This document shows positions 7,594 through 16,200 of a stretch of 34,068 bases of DNA, in pieces. The DNA comes from Dietzia natronolimnaea (GTDB lineage Bacteria > Actinomycetota > Actinomycetes > Mycobacteriales > Mycobacteriaceae), in the NCBI RefSeq assembly GCF_002289575.1, contig NZ_NTGA01000035.1:1-34068 (forward strand), in the 5' to 3' direction. The notes under the pieces were generated by a model. It was not told where the DNA came from. It saw only the letters and a program-made list of their open reading frames with translations, and ran no database searches. Within the stretch, counting starts at the first letter, position 1. The number at the start of each line of letters is the position of its first letter. The position numbers and the translations under genes were made by a program.

Positions 7594-7923
7594 GCCTCGG
7601 CCTCCGGGCCTAGCGGGTCTCCGGTCTCGACATCCTGGGCCTGCCGCTCCCGAAGCCACTGCCTCTGCAATACCCGTTATGGTCGAGGGCGGTATGGGCT
7701 CGGTGGTCGTGAAGGTCGAAAGCGGGCAGCACGGCTTTTCCTCGATCGTCGATGGGCGGCCCTCGGGATCCTTCCCCAGCGGTTCCGTCTCGCGCTAGAG
7801 TCGCTAGCCGAATCGGGCGGGGCCTCTCGCACCCGGCAACGGCCGTTTCACACCGCCCCACCACATGTGACGTCCAGTCTCGGGGCCCGCACTCAACCGG
7901 CGCAACGACCCCGCCCGTTACCT
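7594..7923. other. Intergenic stretch without a recognisable gene
   Basis: Several short overlapping frames occur on both strands, none with a convincing ribosome site and protein-like composition. A plus-strand frame ending at 7798 reads plausibly for about 40 residues (GGMGSVVVKVESGQHGF), but its upstream part is antisense to the glycine-zipper gene. Confidence 0.5.
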
Positions 7924-8154
7924 TTATTGGACCTCCGATAGCCGTAGCGCCTCCACTGAAGCCACCGCGGCGTCGACGTCCACCAGGTCCGCCATGGTGA
8001 TCGCCCCAGGTTCGGCGGTGACGGCGGCGCGGGTCGCAGCCAGTGCGGCACTGCGCCCGGTCGCCGCGGACTGGCCGGTCCCGGACGCCTTGAGCTGGTG
8101 GCCGGTGCGGCCGATGACACCGCCGAGGAGATCCTGCCTCTGTTCGGGCCGCAC
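7924..8154 (-). CDS. Possible small ORF or gene remnant downstream of the NRPS operon
   Basis: It reads as about 76 residues from a GTG at 8154, and the protein-like reading continues upstream to a stop at 8206-8208 (CWRRAIDAGDGSVAVRPEQR) without a standard start codon. The composition (Ala/Thr/Glu with balanced charge, TMADLVDVDAAVASVEAL) looks coding, whereas the other frames do not. It follows the [2Fe-2S]-like gene on the same strand by about 80 bases. It could be a short gene with the GTG start, or the 3' end of a gene that lost its start. I do not recognise a family. Confidence 0.35.
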   Translation of the reverse strand: MRPEQRQDLLGGVIGRTGHQLKASGTGQSAATGRSAALAATRAAVTAEPGAITMADLVDVDAAVASVEALRLSEVQ

Positions 8155-8234
8155 GGCGACCGAGCCGTCACCCGCGTCGATCGCACGTCGCCAACACCGG
8201 ATGATTCATGGCATCCGCCGGGCGACGTCCCCGA

Positions 8235-8657
8235 TCAGTTCCTCGACGCCACCCGCTCGTAGTGCGCTCGCCGGAGAGGCAGCGGGAGTTCGTCCACCGT
8301 GAGATCGGAGGTCTCGAGCCACCGGATCAGTCCGTTCACCTCCGGGGTCGTCCGCACCGGTCCGACGGTCACCACGTGTCCTCGGGGCTCGCGGGTGACG
8401 CGATGGCACCGTTGCACCAGGACGACGGGGCCGTCCGCGTTCGACTCCCGTGCGGCCCCACACCTGCCGCCGAAGAGGCAGGTGGCGCGCGCCAGCACTC
8501 CGTGGGCAGAGCGGCCCACCGCCCGGCTCAGGGCCTGGAGCAGCGCGGACTCCCTCTGCCCGCCGCACGTGCCGCAGTACATCACCGTGAAAGCGTTCTG
8601 CGGTCGGTCGCCGGGGTTCGGGCACGGCGGGACCTCCGGGTGATGGGACTTCGTCAT
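8235..8657 (-). CDS. Thioredoxin-fold [2Fe-2S] ferredoxin-like protein
   Basis: A 140-residue protein with cysteines at 12, 28, 31, 60, 66 and 84. The pattern VMYCGTCGGQ, helix LLQALSRAV, strand then ATCLFGGRC, then GPVVLVQRCHRV resembles thioredoxin-like [2Fe-2S] ferredoxins and the DUF1636-type metal-binding proteins. Family members carry a 2Fe-2S cluster between two cysteine pairs; here the spacing (C28-x2-C31 and C60-x5-C66) is atypical, so cluster binding is inference. Its ATG overlaps the stop of the upstream ABC gene (ATGA, 8654-8657), making it the fifth gene of the NRPS operon. A role in reductive iron release or in redox steps of siderophore assembly would fit the context. Confidence 0.7.
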   Translation of the reverse strand: MTKSHHPEVPPCPNPGDRPQNAFTVMYCGTCGGQRESALLQALSRAVGRSAHGVLARATCLFGGRCGAARESNADGPVVLVQRCHRVTREPRGHVVTVGPVRTTPEVNGLIRWLETSDLTVDELPLPLRRAHYERVASRN

Positions 8658-10450
8658 CGTCTGCTCCTCTCATCCGTCCCCGCTGGCGACCGGGCGCGGG
8701 GCCCGTTCCGGGCGGGGCTCTTCTGGGCGGGACTCCTCTGGGCGGGATCACCGGCCGGTTCGACCCGGTCCCACATCCGTCGATACCGCCCGTCCGTGCT
8801 CAGCAGCTGCGCATGGGTACCGCGCTCGATCACCCGCCCCTGCTCCAGGACGACGATCTCGTCGGCTCGGGTGACCGTGCCGAGGCGATGCGCGATGAGC
8901 AGGACGGATCGTCCGCGGGCCAGCTCGGCGATCACCTCCGAGACCTCGCTCTCGGTGCGGGTGTCCAGGGCCGAGGTGGGCTCGTCCAGCACTACGACCG
9001 GTGCATCCACGAGCAGGGCCCGGGCGATGGCCACGCGCTGCCGCTGTCCCCCGGATAATCCGGCTCCGTCCTCCCCCAGACGCGTGTCGTATCCGTGGGG
9101 CAGGTCGCTGATCGCGGCGTGGAGCTGCGCCCGCGTGGCCGCGTCGACGATGTCGGCACGGTCGGCGTCGGGGCGACCGAGAGCGATGTTCTCGGCCACC
9201 GTCCCCGGCACCAGGTGGGTCTGTTGGAACACCTGGGTCACCGTGGCCGCGAGGGTCCCCGGGGCGATCTCGCGGACGTCCACTCCGCCGATCCGCACCG
9301 ACCCGATGCTGGGGTCGTCGACGCGTGAGAACAGGCCACCGAGCGAGGACTTGCCGCTGCCCGAGTGGCCCACCACAGCGACCATCCCCTTCTCGGGGAG
9401 TTCCAGATCGATCCCCCGAAGCGCCGGGGTGCCGTCCGGATAGTCGTATCCCACGCCGTCGAACCGCACCTCGACGCCTCGGGGCGTCCGGGGCTGCGCC
9501 GGCTCGGGAAGCTGCGGGATCTCGGCCACCGCTCGCAGCCGCTCCAGGGCCGCGCGGGTCACGTGCCACTGCTCCCCCACCGACAGGGCGGCCACCAGAG
9601 GTCGATAGACCGCGATCGCCACGAGGAGGAACCCGACCGCGAGCTCCGTCCCTCGGCCGGCCACCACCGCCATCAGGACCGGCACCCCGGCCATGAGGAC
9701 GGCCGTGGCCAGCATCAGCGGGGGGATCAGCTTGGCGAGCATCCGCACCGAGGAGTCGCGCAGGTCCAGCGCGGTCGCGCGGAGGATGTCGGCGATCCGT
9801 CCCGGCGCCGCGAGGACCCTCCACACCGTGATCCCGGTGAGCACGTCGACGAACCGCGCCGAGGACTCGGCCTGCAGGGCGGTCCGCTCCCGGGCGGCGG
9901 CAGTCGTCCGGGTCCCCGCCCACACGGTCGCCGGGATCGCCGCGAGGACGGCGCCGGTGAGCACGAGAGCGACGACCGGGTCGTAGACGGCCGCGGCCAC
10001 CACGACGACGACCGGCAGCCCGAGAGCCTGACCCAGCTTGGGCAACCCTTCGGACAGGAAGTCCTCGATCTGCTGCATGTCACCGGTGAGCAGGGCCTGG
10101 ATCTCCCCGCGGCGGCGACCGGTGGCCGTCGGGACGGGCACGCGGAGCAGGTGCTCGAGCACCCACTCGCGGACATGAGCGGACACCCGGTAGGAGGCCA
10201 ACCAGGAATCCCTGGCGGCCAGATACGAGGCGAGCAGTTGTCCGACGAGCGTCACCGCGGCCACCACGGTCACCTGCACGGCCCGGTCCGCGTCGACCTG
10301 CCCGCCGCGCGCCAGATCGACGACGAGGGTGATCAGCACCCCGTAGAGCAGCCCGCCGAGCAGGGACTGGACGATCCGCCACCCCACCCCGCGCAGGACT
10401 CGGACCCGTTCGGCCCCGGCGATCCGCCACATCGTGCCCACGCCGCTCAT
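8654..10450 (-). CDS. ABC transporter, fused permease/ATPase (siderophore-type, second half)
   Basis: A 598-residue exporter-fold half-transporter. The membrane domain (about six helices) spans residues 25-300 and the nucleotide-binding domain runs from about 325. Walker A is GHSGSGKSS at 361-369, the signature LSGGQ is at 465-469, Walker B VVVLDE is at 485-490 and the H-loop is His521. It pairs with the preceding ABC gene, a heterodimer pattern seen in YbtP/YbtQ and IrtA/IrtB siderophore transporters, which have an exporter fold but import ferri-siderophore. The direction cannot be read from sequence. The start ATG (10450) overlaps the previous stop (ATGA). The C-terminal tail is basic and low-complexity, with 15-bp DNA repeats at 8710-8754. 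Confidence 0.9.
   Translation of the reverse strand: MSGVGTMWRIAGAERVRVLRGVGWRIVQSLLGGLLYGVLITLVVDLARGGQVDADRAVQVTVVAAVTLVGQLLASYLAARDSWLASYRVSAHVREWVLEHLLRVPVPTATGRRRGEIQALLTGDMQQIEDFLSEGLPKLGQALGLPVVVVVAAAVYDPVVALVLTGAVLAAIPATVWAGTRTTAAARERTALQAESSARFVDVLTGITVWRVLAAPGRIADILRATALDLRDSSVRMLAKLIPPLMLATAVLMAGVPVLMAVVAGRGTELAVGFLLVAIAVYRPLVAALSVGEQWHVTRAALERLRAVAEIPQLPEPAQPRTPRGVEVRFDGVGYDYPDGTPALRGIDLELPEKGMVAVVGHSGSGKSSLGGLFSRVDDPSIGSVRIGGVDVREIAPGTLAATVTQVFQQTHLVPGTVAENIALGRPDADRADIVDAATRAQLHAAISDLPHGYDTRLGEDGAGLSGGQRQRVAIARALLVDAPVVVLDEPTSALDTRTESEVSEVIAELARGRSVLLIAHRLGTVTRADEIVVLEQGRVIERGTHAQLLSTDGRYRRMWDRVEPAGDPAQRSPAQKSPARNGPRARSPAGTDERSRR
8710..8754. repeat. 15-bp tandem repeat in the C-terminal tail of the second ABC gene
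   Basis: Units beginning GGGCGGG start at 8710, 8725 and 8740 (for example GGGCGGGACTCCTCT). They encode the RSPAQKSPA-type tail. The period is a multiple of three, so copy-number change would keep the frame. Confidence 0.6.
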
Positions 10451-12237
10451 CGGATCCCCGCCCCCGCCCGCGACTCGGCCTCGGTCAACTCGGCATAGAG
10501 CCCGCCGCGGCCGAGCAGGTCGTCGTGGGTGCCCTGCTCGGCGATCGCGCCCCGGTCGAGCACCACGATGTGATCCGCCCGGCGGGCCAGCGCGATCCGG
10601 TGGGTCGCCATCACGAGCGTCCTCCCCCGACACCACCGCGAGATCGACTCCCACAACTCGTCCTCGGTGAGCGGGTCGACCGAGGCGGTCGGCTCGTCCA
10701 TCAGCACCAGCCAGGCGTCGACGACGAGGGCCCGCGCGAGCGCGAGACGCTGCCGCTGCCCCCCGGACAGACCCGCCCCCGACTCGCCGAGACGCCGCTC
10801 GAGGACCGGGTCCCCGAGCTCCCCGAGGAGACCGACGGCTTCCAGCGCGTCGAGCAGGAGACCGTCGGGGGCGTCGGGCGCCCCCATCCGGAGGTTCTCC
10901 CCGATCGAGCCGGCGAACAGCAGGGGATTCTGGGCGGCCAGGCTCACCCAACGGCGGCCGGGGGCGCCCAGGAGGTCCGCGGTGGGCACGCCCCCGAGCG
11001 TGACCTCACCGACTGGTGGTCTCCTCACCCCGGCGATCACCTCCAACAGGGTCGTCTTGCCCGATCCGGACTCCCCCACGAGGGCGACCGTCGCACCCTC
11101 CGGGACCCGGAACGAGACCCGTCGGAGCGTGCTCTCCCGCCCCCGGTGACCGAAGTCGAGGCCGTCGACGACCACCGCGCGGTCCCTCGGCTCCCGGCTG
11201 GCCACGGTCGTCGGCGACGGCGGGGCAGGGTCGAGCGGGGCTAAATCGAGAGGGGCCAGTTCAAGCGGGGACAGGTCGAGCTGCTCCTCGACCGCTCGGG
11301 CGCTCGCCGCCGCGAGGGGAAGCGAGTGCATCCGGTAGAAGAGTGTGACGAGCGGAACCGTGTAGGCCGGGGCCAGGACGACCAAAAGCAGGAACGTCTC
11401 CACCTCGAGCCTCCCGGCAGCGAGCAACCAGGCCCCGAGCACCGCGACGACCGCCGGGGTGGCGGTGACCAGAGGCGAGAACCAGGCGCCCCACCGGAGG
11501 AACGCCGCTCCCCACGCGGACTGGAGGCTCGCGGTGCGTGGGATCGCGGACACGGCCGTCGACCCCGACGTCCGCGCGCCGAAGACCCTGATCTCCGCGA
11601 GGGCGGTGAGCTGGTCCATCATCGCCCGACCCATCGCCGCGTTGGCCTCGACGAACTCGCCCATCCGGTGGGCGTTGGACCGCATCGCCCGCCGCATCGT
11701 CCAGAAGGCCAGCGGGGCCACCGCCGCGCACGCCAGGGCCAACCGCCAGTCCTCACCCAGGAGCCACACCGTCATGGCGAGCCACACCGTCACACTGGCC
11801 GCGAACTCCGGGACGCCGTGCGCCAGGATCCCCTCGAGACGCTCGACCTCCTCCCCCGCGGCCGAGCGGGCGGAGGCGGTGTGACGGTCCGACAGGTCGG
11901 ACAGGTCCGCCCCGGACCATGCGTCGCCGAGGGTGATGCGGATCCGCGCGATCACGTCGAAGGCGGCACGGTGCGCCAGCGCGGTCGCGGCACCGAAGGT
12001 GAGATAGGTGACGGCGACCCCCGCAGCGGCGAGAGCGACCGCCTGGGGCGCCGCCATCCCCCCGTGTCCCACCACCAGGTGCACGAGCAGACGGTAGACG
12101 GCGTAGGGCACCGCGAGCTCCGCGAAGGCGGACACCACGGCGAGCGCCACCGCGGCCGCGAGCAGGCGGCGGGACCCGCCGAGGTGGGGGCGCACCAACC
12201 GTGGCACGGCACGATAGTCGAATCCCGAGGCGCTCAC
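10447..12237 (-). CDS. ABC transporter, fused permease/ATPase (siderophore-type, first half)
   Basis: A 596-residue half-transporter with membrane helices over about residues 25-300 and an ATPase domain from about 355. Walker A is GESGSGKTT at 388-396, signature LSGGQ at 490-494, Walker B LVLMDE at 510-515 and the H-loop His546. The linker joining the domains (residues about 320-340) carries LDLSPLELAPLDLAPLDP, encoded by a 15-bp tandem repeat. The GTG start (12237) overlaps the methyltransferase stop (GTGA), and its own stop overlaps the next ABC start, so the two halves should be made in equal amounts and form a heterodimer. Similar pairs sit beside yersiniabactin and mycobactin systems; the ligand here is inferred to be the product of the neighbouring NRPS. 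Confidence 0.9.
   Translation of the reverse strand: MSASGFDYRAVPRLVRPHLGGSRRLLAAAVALAVVSAFAELAVPYAVYRLLVHLVVGHGGMAAPQAVALAAAGVAVTYLTFGAATALAHRAAFDVIARIRITLGDAWSGADLSDLSDRHTASARSAAGEEVERLEGILAHGVPEFAASVTVWLAMTVWLLGEDWRLALACAAVAPLAFWTMRRAMRSNAHRMGEFVEANAAMGRAMMDQLTALAEIRVFGARTSGSTAVSAIPRTASLQSAWGAAFLRWGAWFSPLVTATPAVVAVLGAWLLAAGRLEVETFLLLVVLAPAYTVPLVTLFYRMHSLPLAAASARAVEEQLDLSPLELAPLDLAPLDPAPPSPTTVASREPRDRAVVVDGLDFGHRGRESTLRRVSFRVPEGATVALVGESGSGKTTLLEVIAGVRRPPVGEVTLGGVPTADLLGAPGRRWVSLAAQNPLLFAGSIGENLRMGAPDAPDGLLLDALEAVGLLGELGDPVLERRLGESGAGLSGGQRQRLALARALVVDAWLVLMDEPTASVDPLTEDELWESISRWCRGRTLVMATHRIALARRADHIVVLDRGAIAEQGTHDDLLGRGGLYAELTEAESRAGAGIR
11231..11280. repeat. 15-bp tandem repeat in an ABC interdomain linker
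   Basis: Units start at 11231, 11246 and 11261, with a partial unit at 11276; each begins TCGAG or TCAAG and contains GGGG. They encode the repeated Leu-Xaa-Pro-Leu linker of the first ABC half-transporter. Confidence 0.65.
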
Positions 12238-13289
12238 TGCGGCTCTCCTCTCCGATGGCCGGTCGGGGCGAGCGGGCGGGAGGTGAGGATCAAACGGTCC
12301 GGCAACTCCCGGCTCATATGCACTCCGGCGCCACCCGCCGGGGTCCACGCCGAGGCCTCCAGCGCCGAGGGACCGAAGGGGCACACCAGGCCGTCCGGTA
12401 CGTCCACCACCCCGCCCGCCCTCAGGACCGCGCGGGCTCCGACCTCCCGACGACGTTCGTCGTCGCCCAGGTCCTCCCACCTGTGGGTGGCACGAGCGCC
12501 GCCGCCGGGTCCGGCGGAGCCCTCGGGCCGGAGCAGGACGTCCACGCGGTACCGGGCGAGATCACTGTCCTGCAGACAGCGCGCCATCACGGTGGTCTCC
12601 ACCCCGAGGGATCGCCCCGGCTCCCAGGGGTCGAGCGCGAGTTCGCGGTCCCGTCGAGCGAGGTCCGCGACCAGTGCGTCGAGCCGGCCCGGTCCCGCCC
12701 ACGGCTCCGATCTCAGCGCGCGCTCGCGCAACCGCCGCGCGTCACGGCGGGCGTCGCGCAGATCTCCGAGGAACAGCACCCCACCGGGAGCCAACAGGTC
12801 TAGCAGGCCGGTGAGCACCACCTCGAGGTAGTCCCCGTCGGGGAAGTAGTGGACGACACTGTTGAGGAGGATGAGGTCCGGCCGGTCCCCGGGTAGCAAC
12901 TGCGGGCTCAGCTCGTGCGCAGCCCGCCGATCGAAGGTGAGACCGGAGGGCCGCCCCGGATCGTCGAGGAGGTCGCGGACGCCGGCGAGGGTGAGGTCCA
13001 CCGCGTGGTACGACCTCACCTCCGATGCCAGGGCCCGGGCGATCATCCCGGTGCCTATTCCCACGTCGAGTATGCGCACCGGACGCAGGCCCCGCAGGCG
13101 GTCGACCGTGGCGTCCCGCCACTCCCACATGATCTCGGCGGGCAGAGGACGACCGGACAGCGCGTCGACCCACCCCTCGAGACCATCGGCTGCGGTGCCG
13201 CGGGCGTGGCCGTCGGTGTAAATCTCGTCGTACACCGCCGACCACGCGTCCACCCGGTCGACCTGGGCGCTCGTCAGCGTCCCGCTCAC
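12234..13289 (-). CDS. Stand-alone NRPS-type SAM-dependent methyltransferase
   Basis: A 351-residue class I methyltransferase. It matches the methyltransferase domains normally embedded inside NRPS adenylation domains: VDAWSAVYDEIY near residue 12, SGRPLPAEIMWEWRDATVDRLRGL at about 45-68, the SAM-binding RILDVGIGTGMIA at 72-84, NSVVHYFPD near 142-150 and DLARYRVDVLLRP near 250. In siderophore synthetases these domains N-methylate or C-methylate the carrier-bound residue. Being free rather than embedded is unusual and suggests action in trans on a carrier domain of the adjoining NRPS. The GTG start (13289) overlaps the NRPS stop (GTGA, 13286-13289). The C-terminal 90 residues are less conserved. 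Confidence 0.82.
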   Translation of the reverse strand: MSGTLTSAQVDRVDAWSAVYDEIYTDGHARGTAADGLEGWVDALSGRPLPAEIMWEWRDATVDRLRGLRPVRILDVGIGTGMIARALASEVRSYHAVDLTLAGVRDLLDDPGRPSGLTFDRRAAHELSPQLLPGDRPDLILLNSVVHYFPDGDYLEVVLTGLLDLLAPGGVLFLGDLRDARRDARRLRERALRSEPWAGPGRLDALVADLARRDRELALDPWEPGRSLGVETTVMARCLQDSDLARYRVDVLLRPEGSAGPGGGARATHRWEDLGDDERRREVGARAVLRAGGVVDVPDGLVCPFGPSALEASAWTPAGGAGVHMSRELPDRLILTSRPLAPTGHRRGEPQ

Positions 13290-16200
13290 CGCTCGGCCCC
13301 GGCCACGTCAGCGCTGCGAACGGCGGCGAGGAACTCCCGGATCGCCGACCCGATCCGCTCCACGGCGGGGCTCCTGAGCACCGAGTAGTGATGGGCGTCG
13401 ACTCCGAGGATCGTGGCGCCGGATCCGAGGGCGGCCCCCCACCCCAGATCCTCCGACCCCGCCGCGTCGTCCACGCCCATGCCGACGCCGGAATTCACCG
13501 GTGAGGTCTCGTCGGCGCGCAGCAGCAGGACGGGCACCCCGGTGCCCTCGAGTGAGCGGGCCTGATGCTCCGCGAGCCCTGCCAGGTGGGAGGTGAACAC
13601 CTCCAGCCGCCGGCGGGCATCCGTCGCGGCCAGTCCATTGGCCCGCAACTGGTCGGCGAGCACATCACCTCGGGCGCCGGGATCCGCGGCCGCGGCCATA
13701 CCTCGCCGGATCGACGTCTCGGCGGACCCGACCGACGGCTCCGTCGGGAAACCGTCTCCAGCGAAAGCCTGGACGGATCGCAGGTAGCGCAGGGCCACCT
13801 CGGCGTCGACCTCACCCGGAGCGAGGCCTGCGATCCGCCGGATACGGTCCGGGGTCGTCGAGTCGATCATGATCACCCCTCCCACGCGGACGCCCCGGCC
13901 CTGCAGCTCCACGGCCACGTCGTGCGCGAGGGTGCCCCCCATCGACCAGCCGCCGATCACCAACGGATGGTCCTCGCCGCGGTGGGCCGCCTCGAGCAGG
14001 TCGGCGTAGGCGCCCACGACGAGCGAGAGATCGTCCGGCATCGGGGTGTCGAAGTACCGGGGGTCGGGAAGCGCCAGCACGCGGTGGTCCGGGAGTTCCG
14101 CGACCAGGTCGGAGTAGCACAGGATGTCGCCGCCCGACGGGTGGAGCAGGTAGACGGGCCCACCTCCGGGCCCGGACATCGGCACGAGGTGGGTGTCCGG
14201 ATCGAGCGTGCTGACCCGGGCCGGCACAGCGTGGTGGGCCGGCGTCTCCGGCCCGCGGGCGAGCTCCGCCGGATCGGCCTCGCGGCGCTCGTCCACCAGG
14301 GCCGCGAGGCGCTCGATGGTGGGGTCGACCACGGCCTCCGCCGGGGCCACGACCAGCCCGGTGCGGCGGCGCAGATCCACGAGGACCCGCACCAGTCCGA
14401 GCGAATCTCCGCCCGCGGAGAAGAAGTCGGTCGAGTCCCCGGGGGTGCTCCCCAGCTGCGCCGTCACCGCCTCTCGAACATGGGCGAGGGTGGCCTCCCC
14501 GGCGAGTCGCAGGGGCCTCGGCCCGGTGCTGTACGTGGTGCCGCTCGGCGAGGAGTGGTCCTGGTCTTCCCCTTCCGGCCGCGGCCAGTCGGAGGGTTCG
14601 AGGGCCCGGCCCTCCAGCACGTCGTCGATGAAGGACCGCACCCGGTCGATCAGTCGCTGGTGGTCATCGGGATCGATGACCACCTCGGGGCAGTCGACGT
14701 TGCACACGATCTGGTCGTGTTCCGACGCCACCTGCAGGTCCACGAGGACCTGGGGGGTGCGCACCCGCTCCCACACGTCGGTCGGGTCGATGCGCCTGTT
14801 CACCGACTGCGCCGTGGGATCGCTGAAGCCCAGCGTCGAGGTGAACACGACCGGGGAGACCAGACCGCGGGTGCCCCGGTGCCGCGACAGCTCCCGCGCG
14901 ACGTCGACTCCGTCGATCGCCGAGTCGTCGAGCGAGCGACCGACCGCGTCCCCGAAACCACCGGCGTGGACCGCGGGGTCGGACGACTCGGGTACCGCGA
15001 CGTCCACCAGCACCGTCGAGGAGAACGCGCCCAGGACCCGGTCGATGTCGCCGGAGATCGGCGGGCGGTTGAAGTACAGGACGGTGAGCAGGAATCGCTC
15101 CTGTTCGCACCATTCGCCGAGCGCGCGGGAGTACGCCGCTCCGAACACCGCCGTGGGGGTGACCCGGGCGCTGCGGCACCGCTCGGTGAACGCCGAGGCG
15201 GTGTCGGCGTCGAGCCGAAAGGCTCGGCGTTCCATCCGCCGCACCCGATCCGGCACCGACCGCACGGGCACGCGCGGGGCCTGCGGGAGCTCGGGCAGCC
15301 GGCGCCGCCAGTTCTCCAGTGCACGACGTGCGGCCGGCCGCGTCGCGCCCGCCTCGAGGGTCGCCACGTGGTCGGCGAAGCTCACCTCGGGCGCCCGGAG
15401 GTGGGCGTTGGGCTCGTCGTGGAAGGTGAGCAGCTGGTCGAAGAACAGGTAGAAGGACCACCCGTCCACAAACACGAGCGCGGCCACCACATGGACGCGG
15501 GCACCGCCTCCGGGCAGCAGGTGCGCCCGGATTCGGAAGGTCGGCCACTGCTCGGGGTCGGGCCCGTCGACCTCCCAGGCCGATCGGGTGTCGGCGATCG
15601 CGCGGGCGACCTCGTCGTCCGGGTTCCCGGTGAGGTCCACGATCTCGACCGGATCGGCGTCGAGCCGGGGGTCGTCGGGATCGAGGACGCGCTGGTAGCC
15701 GTCCTCGGTGACCACCGCGCGGAGCATCGGCTGGTGATCGATGAGCCGTCGAGCGGCCGCGCGGAGCTTTTCCGGGTCGCACAGCGGGTCGAAGAAGTCG
15801 ACGACGAAGTGCGCTGCGTCATTGGAGAGCTGCCAGCCACCCTGGGCACCGACCCAGTAGGCCTGCTGCAGCGGGGTCAGGGGGAACGGCCGCCCCGGCT
15901 CCGCCCGGACGAGTGGCGTGGGTTCGGCATCGCCGATGCGCCACCCCGCCGCTGTCGCCTCGCGGGCGATCTCCTCGGGGCTCACCCCGTTGAGGACGTC
16001 GGCGACGGCGACCGTGACACCGACGGCTCGGAGGCCGGCCACCGTTCGCACGGCGGTGAGCGAGTCGCCCCCCAGCGCCAGGAAGTCCGCATCCGCGCTG
16101 ACCTCGGCCGGGTCCAGGTCCAGCACGTCGGCCCAGGCCCCCCGGACCAGGTCGAGTGGCGTCGCCGCCGGTGCGGGCGCCCGGCCCGATGGGTCCGCCC

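Noticed and set aside
7397-7864. Plus-strand frame 7397-7798 and minus-strand frame 7610-7864
   Set aside because: The first is mostly antisense to the glycine-zipper gene and the second has no ribosome site and no family resemblance; neither could be supported.
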